10,046 nucleotides of DNA from Paludibacter sp. (GTDB lineage: Bacteria; Bacteroidota; Bacteroidia; Bacteroidales; Paludibacteraceae), in contig JAQTOL010000082.1 in the NCBI GenBank assembly GCA_028748945.1, positions 1-10,046 on the forward strand. The letters are read 5' to 3'. Numbering within the stretch: position 1 is the first letter of the stretch; each line of letters begins with the position of its first letter. The notes under the pieces were generated by a model. It saw only the letters and a list, made by a program, of their open reading frames with translations, made no database searches and had not been told where the DNA came from. Positions 6,555-10,046 of the stretch are shown one piece after another. A program made the position numbers and the translations under genes.

Positions 6555-8765
6555 TCAAATACTTTGTGGATATAATTCATCGAGTAACAAGGGTATTTCA
6601 TCTTCATAAATACCGTTTGCTATTAAATAAGGTTTGTCCTTATTGAATGATTTAAGAAATTGATCCCAGTTGTTTTGTTGCAAGGTCAGACTTTCCCTGT
6701 AATATTTCACAGCATCAGTTAATCTGTGTTCGCACCAGGCCACATGACCGGCATTCAGAAAATCGGCGGCATTCGGTTCGCTGTCGATTAGTTTTTGCAA
6801 ATAATAATCCGACTGTTTAATATTGCCTGAAACAAATGAACACCATGAAATAGCTCTCCATACTTTCACGTTTTCATCACTTTCTGCATCCAGTTTAAAA
6901 TAGATATTCAATGCTTCCTTAAATTTCCGTAGTTCCAGATAACAATGGCCGATTTGCAACAAAACGCTAGGTACATTGGGTTGAAGAAAATCAGCATGGT
7001 GATAATACTCCAAAGCCTTTTCATAATTTCCTGATAAGCGAAAACAAAGAGCCAACTTCTTTACTGTCCAGAGATCATCCGGCTGTATAATATCTGCTTT
7101 CAGATAAGCATCAAGCGCTTTGGGTAATTGTGAAGTTTGTTGGTATGAATATCCAATTTTCTGATAGAGTGCTGCATTTGATGGAATTTCGGACACCATA
7201 TCCTCAAACAATTCCAGCGCATGAAAATAATGGCTTTTTGTAAAATAATATTCGGCAATATTTGTTTTGAAATCGGTATTGGTCGATAAAATATCGAAAA
7301 GGTATGACCGATGCATTATCAGTGAATAAGCAAACATATCACGAAAATCGTCATGTCTGGGATGCAACTTAAAAAACCGGAATAAATCCTGTATATATTG
7401 TTTTGAGATATTTTTTGAAACCAGATTTGGTGTTAACAATGCTTCATCTTTTGACATTTCATCCAACTGTTCTGCTTCCATTTTAAACGAATTTTTCAAC
7501 ATTCCTCTTTGCGCTTCAGGCATTTGAAGTATACTTAAACAAAACGAATACTTATCTGAATTGCACATGATATTATTATTCAAAAAGGCATTCAGTAGCG
7601 AATTATCTTCCGAATTGAACAAGGAATTTATTGATGAGTACTGTCCATCGAAAGGCAAAAACCAATTGGAGAACTCAGAAAAAAAAGGAAAATTTTTAAG
7701 CATCGAAAATGTGCTCATGTATACATCGGCACCTTCAAGTTGCATTTCACTCAACTCTTTCAATTTATCAGAAACACCGCTTTTATCAAGAATTTCCTGC
7801 CAGGCCGGATTTTCCTCTTCCCAATCATCCGAATTCAATAAACTGTCAGCATCCATTTTATCTTTCAACAATGGACTTATTTTCAACATTTCAGGAAGAA
7901 TTTCTTCCTGCATTTTTTTGCTAATCTTTTCAGTTTCGGCTGTGGCAATTAATTGTATAATGATATTCTGAAAATTTTCAACTATATGATTATCATCGGC
8001 TAACAAAACCAGACGATTTCGAATGGCAGGGAAAAAGGACAGAAACCGGTTATATTTGGCTAAAATAAAGCATAAGCCTACCAAAGCACGTTGTTTAGCG
8101 GTTTCATTGGTTGAAAGACAGCAATCAAAAAGCAACAAAAGTTTACTTTCATCAAACATGCGCCATAAATTGAGTGTAAGCGCAGATACTACCATCGATT
8201 TCTCAAGCCATCCGGGATTATCTACATGCATTACCTGATTAAACAACAATTTTTCCTCCGATCGATAAAAAGTTGTCAGCCAAAACACACCGAATAACTC
8301 CGGAATAATCATCTCGTAATTTGATCGAATTCTATGCAGTTCTACTTCATGGTTTTCATTGGAACTATTCAGTAAACTCGAATGTTTGTGGAAGTATTGT
8401 AAGGCATCATATAATTCCGGGGGTGTTGAATGATGCGAAATATGTGGAAAATATCGTTTTTGTGTATATTCAAAACTGGTAGAATTCCGGATCAGGAGTT
8501 CTTCATGCAATTCCATATTCAATACATAAACCTTAGCTATCAGCTTATTATATACTAATTTGCGATCCGGATCTTCCACACCGCTAATAAAATACTGAAG
8601 CAGAAATCGGTAATTTTGCCGGATATCTTCCAATCTGTCTGAATATTCACCTATTTGCAATTCTTCAACCAGATCGTTGGTTTTTGCAAAAGCATTTTTC
8701 AACTCTCCCGCTGCAAGAAAGTGTAATATCAGTTTAAAGGTAGTATGAATTTGAGTTGCATTCAT
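6555..8765 (-). CDS. Large cytoplasmic TPR-repeat protein
   Basis: The 736-residue protein has no signal peptide or membrane helix and is probably cytoplasmic. Its C-terminal third is a run of 34-residue tetratricopeptide repeats at about 531-564, 565-598, 599-632, 633-666 and 667-699, with a weaker unit at 501-530. They show the usual pattern of small/aromatic residues and a Pro near each repeat end (IIQPDD, FLQPNV, DSEPNA). TPR arrays bind partner proteins. The N-terminal 500 residues are leucine-rich and probably all-helical, with an acidic stretch near 305-325 (DADSLL..DDWEEENPAW). I recognise no catalytic motif there. It lies 51 bases after the Crp/Fnr-type gene, in the same direction, and before the GldF-like gene. 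No partner or pathway can be assigned from sequence. Confidence 0.9.
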   Translation of the reverse strand: MNATQIHTTFKLILHFLAAGELKNAFAKTNDLVEELQIGEYSDRLEDIRQNYRFLLQYFISGVEDPDRKLVYNKLIAKVYVLNMELHEELLIRNSTSFEYTQKRYFPHISHHSTPPELYDALQYFHKHSSLLNSSNENHEVELHRIRSNYEMIIPELFGVFWLTTFYRSEEKLLFNQVMHVDNPGWLEKSMVVSALTLNLWRMFDESKLLLLFDCCLSTNETAKQRALVGLCFILAKYNRFLSFFPAIRNRLVLLADDNHIVENFQNIIIQLIATAETEKISKKMQEEILPEMLKISPLLKDKMDADSLLNSDDWEEENPAWQEILDKSGVSDKLKELSEMQLEGADVYMSTFSMLKNFPFFSEFSNWFLPFDGQYSSINSLFNSEDNSLLNAFLNNNIMCNSDKYSFCLSILQMPEAQRGMLKNSFKMEAEQLDEMSKDEALLTPNLVSKNISKQYIQDLFRFFKLHPRHDDFRDMFAYSLIMHRSYLFDILSTNTDFKTNIAEYYFTKSHYFHALELFEDMVSEIPSNAALYQKIGYSYQQTSQLPKALDAYLKADIIQPDDLWTVKKLALCFRLSGNYEKALEYYHHADFLQPNVPSVLLQIGHCYLELRKFKEALNIYFKLDAESDENVKVWRAISWCSFVSGNIKQSDYYLQKLIDSEPNAADFLNAGHVAWCEHRLTDAVKYYRESLTLQQNNWDQFLKSFNKDKPYLIANGIYEDEIPLLLDELYPQSI

Positions 8766-8793
8766 TTCTGTGAATAATTTTCTATAAAAAATT

Positions 8794-8801
8794 CAAAATT
8801 A
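8794..8801 (-). promoter_or_regulatory. Possible -7 box (TAATTTTG) for the TPR gene
   Basis: The minus strand reads TAATTTTG, a match to the Bacteroidota -7 consensus TAnnTTTG, placed so that transcription would start roughly 20 bases before the TPR start codon. No good -33 TTTG is seen at the expected distance. In AT-rich DNA such a box can occur by chance. Confidence 0.3.
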
Positions 8802-8816
8802 GAATTGAAAAATACT

Positions 8817-9518
8817 TTATCCCATTTTACTTATTTTACGGAGTCTGTCTTCATCAATAATTTTCAACTTACGACCATCCATGGCAATAACTTGTTCATT
8901 CACAAAATTGGCTAGTGTACGAATGGCATTGGAAGTTGTCATGTTTGACAGATTAGCTAAATCTTCACGAGACAGGTACATGCTAATGGTGGCACCATCT
9001 TCTTCCAATCCGTATTTCTTTTGCAGTTGAAGTAAAGCTTCAGCCAATCTTCCCCGAATGTGTTTTTGGGTTAAATTTACTGTTCTGGCATCCGATGCGG
9101 CTAAATCGGTTGAAATTTCTTCTAAAAACCGATAACAAAAAGCATTATTATGGCGCAATATGGAAATAAATAAGTCTGCTTTAATCATATACACCGTCGA
9201 TGCTTCGAACGCGGAGACGTTCGTGCTATATCCATCGTTTGCTATAATGGCACGGTAACTGAAATGTTCACCGGGTTTAAGCATTCGTATGATTTGCGAC
9301 CTGCTTCCCACCCCGTCTTTATATACTTTCAATTTACCACTGGCCAAAATCATCATGTGCGTTGGTTTATCACCCTCAAAATGAATCATTTCATTTTTCT
9401 TGAAATAATGAGTTGTATAATTATTACGTACAAATTGTCTCTCATCGGGAGTTAATACATCCCAAACCGATAGAATTTCTTCTATTGGTTTTAGTTCAGG
9501 AGCATGTTTTTTTGCCAT
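8817..9518 (-). CDS. Crp/Fnr-family transcriptional regulator
   Basis: This is a cytoplasmic DNA-binding regulator of 233 residues, counted from the ATG at 9518. An N-terminal cyclic-nucleotide-binding-like beta roll covers about residues 15-120 and a C-terminal winged helix-turn-helix about 150-225 (YLSREDLANLSNMTTSNAIRTL). The phosphate-binding cassette reads GEHFSYRAIIANDGYSTNVSA. The Arg that binds cAMP phosphate in E. coli Crp (RSA) is replaced by Tyr, so cAMP is unlikely to be the ligand. Only one cysteine is present, so it is not an Fe-S oxygen sensor like FNR. The signal is unknown. The frame extends to a TTG at 9530, but the ATG at 9518 (MAKKHAPEL) is the more natural start. It heads the minus-strand gene train and is divergent from the DUF4105 gene. 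Confidence 0.93.
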   Translation of the reverse strand: MAKKHAPELKPIEEILSVWDVLTPDERQFVRNNYTTHYFKKNEMIHFEGDKPTHMMILASGKLKVYKDGVGSRSQIIRMLKPGEHFSYRAIIANDGYSTNVSAFEASTVYMIKADLFISILRHNNAFCYRFLEEISTDLAASDARTVNLTQKHIRGRLAEALLQLQKKYGLEEDGATISMYLSREDLANLSNMTTSNAIRTLANFVNEQVIAMDGRKLKIIDEDRLRKISKMG

Positions 9519-9561
9519 AAAAATTCGCAAGAAATATGTTTGACAACAATGTTATAAAGCA

Positions 9562-9569
9562 CAAATTTA
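9562..9569 (-). promoter_or_regulatory. Possible -7 box (TAAATTTG) for the Crp/Fnr-type gene
   Basis: The minus strand reads TAAATTTG, an exact match to TAnnTTTG. It lies 43 bases upstream of the ATG at 9518 and implies a leader of about 35-40 bases. No clear -33 element is seen at 19-20 bases further upstream. Confidence 0.4.
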
Positions 9570-9736
9570 GTATTTTTCTGAGATATTGTACTATCATAAT
9601 CAAAAAACTTTCAAATAATTGTGCAAACAGGCATTATTTCACATTTATCTCATTCCCGGATTTGTTTGAAAATTTGAAAAAATATGTCAGTGTTAAATAA
9701 AAAGTAAAAATATGAATTACAACCAAAATAAAATAC

Positions 9737-9744
9737 TACTTTTG
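9737..9744 (+). promoter_or_regulatory. Possible -7 box (TACTTTTG) for the DUF4105 gene
   Basis: TACTTTTG matches the Bacteroidota -7 consensus TAnnTTTG and lies 25 bases before the ATG at 9770, giving a short leader. The only -33-like candidate is TATG at 9711-9714, with a spacer slightly longer than the usual 19-20 bases. Confidence 0.45.
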
Positions 9745-9769
9745 TAATTTACTTTAATAACAAACGATA

Positions 9770-10046
9770 ATGAGAAAATATATTCTGTTCATCTACATTT
9801 GTATTAGTCTATCTGTTGTCAGCGCTCAAAAGATTACATTCAGCGATTCCGCCACTATAAGTTTAATAACTTGCTCCCCGGGCGAAGAAGTATATTCAAA
9901 ATTCGGTCATACAGCCATTCGGGTGAAGGATCCGGTGAATGGAATTGATGTCGTTTTTAATTATGGAATTTTCAGTTTCGAGACAAATAATTTTTATTAT
10001 AAATTCATTAAAGGCGAAACAGATTATCAATTATGTGTTTACGAAA
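9770..10046 (+). CDS. DUF4105 / Lnb N-terminal periplasmic domain protein, N-terminal part cut by the window edge
   Basis: Only the first 92 codons are visible; the frame is still open at the window end. Residues 1-19 form a Sec signal peptide with a type I cleavage site (VVSA before Gln20) and no lipobox. The mature start matches the DUF4105 family: ITCSPGEEVYSKFGHTAIRV (33-52), then DVVFNYGIFSF (60-70) and FIKGETDYQL (79-88). Cys35 and His47 are candidate catalytic residues. This family is now linked to Lnb, a lipoprotein N-acyltransferase described in Bacteroides, which has this periplasmic domain followed by membrane helices. Those helices, if present, are beyond the window, so I cannot say whether this is Lnb itself or a shorter DUF4105 protein. 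It is transcribed away from the Crp/Fnr-type gene. Confidence 0.88.
   Translation, partial: MRKYILFIYICISLSVVSAQKITFSDSATISLITCSPGEEVYSKFGHTAIRVKDPVNGIDVVFNYGIFSFETNNFYYKFIKGETDYQLCVYE

Larger units (their letters stand above)
9531..9769. promoter_or_regulatory. Divergent promoter region between the regulator and the DUF4105 gene
   Basis: This AT-rich spacer holds one candidate -7 box in each direction. It also contains a perfect tandem direct repeat of TTTGAAAA at 9665-9672 and 9673-9680, and a small AACAATGTT palindrome at 9544-9552. No TTGAT-N4-ATCAA (FNR-type) or TGTGA-N6-TCACA (Crp-type) operator was found by eye. No gene is seen inside it. Confidence 0.5.

Noticed and set aside
7561..7971. 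136-codon open frame on the plus strand
   Set aside because: It lies wholly antisense to the large TPR gene, has no recognisable domain and no start context, and is best explained as a shadow of that gene.
9519..9530. TTG start four codons upstream for the Crp/Fnr-type gene
   Set aside because: The ATG at 9518 gives a natural MAKK N-terminus, and nothing in the sequence favours the TTG.
9665..9680. Tandem TTTGAAAA repeat as a promoter -33 element
   Set aside because: It lies about 60 bases from the candidate -7 box, too far for the usual 19-20-base spacing, and short AT-rich repeats arise easily.
1..10046. CRISPR array, tRNA, rRNA, transposase, phage or toxin-antitoxin genes
   Set aside because: No regularly spaced repeats, cloverleaf-like sequences or recognisable proteins of these kinds were seen on either strand.

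Overview
This window looks like ordinary chromosome from a strictly or facultatively anaerobic member of the Bacteroidota, most likely the order Bacteroidales in the broad sense (Paludibacter- or Marinilabiliales-like). The evidence is an AT-rich sequence, few Shine-Dalgarno sites, intergenic matches to the Bacteroidota -7 box TAnnTTTG, an Rnf operon in the order C-D-G-E-A, a GldF-type permease, and a DUF4105/Lnb-family gene. I cannot name a genus from sequence alone.

The layout has three parts. (1) Bases 1-3295, plus strand: the 3' end of rnfC followed by complete rnfD, rnfG, rnfE and rnfA. These encode most of the membrane-bound ferredoxin:NAD+ oxidoreductase, an ion pump. rnfB would be expected just upstream, outside the window. 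(2) Bases 9518 down to 3338, minus strand: six co-directional genes. They are a Crp/Fnr-type regulator, a large TPR protein, a GldF-like ABC permease, surE, a small three-helix membrane protein, and lpxB. Gaps between them are 51-67 bases, except for 126 bases before lpxB. This train converges on the rnf operon across a 42-base gap. (3) Bases 9770-10046, plus strand: the secreted N-terminus of a DUF4105/Lnb-like protein, divergent from the regulator across a 251-base promoter region.

Functionally, the Rnf genes form one energy-conserving complex. Most of the minus-strand genes concern the cell envelope (lipid A synthesis, ABC export) or housekeeping (SurE nucleotidase), and the DUF4105 gene may act in lipoprotein maturation. 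No mobile element with a transposase, CRISPR array, tRNA or rRNA is visible.

The least ordinary item is the 126-base spacer at 4481-4606. It is an imperfect inverted repeat with nested palindromes that fills exactly the space between the stop codon of one gene and the start codon of lpxB. Smaller points are an 11-A tract at the end of rnfE, a hairpin over the surE ribosome binding site, and a gldF without an adjacent gldG. I did not find a convincing undescribed multi-gene system.
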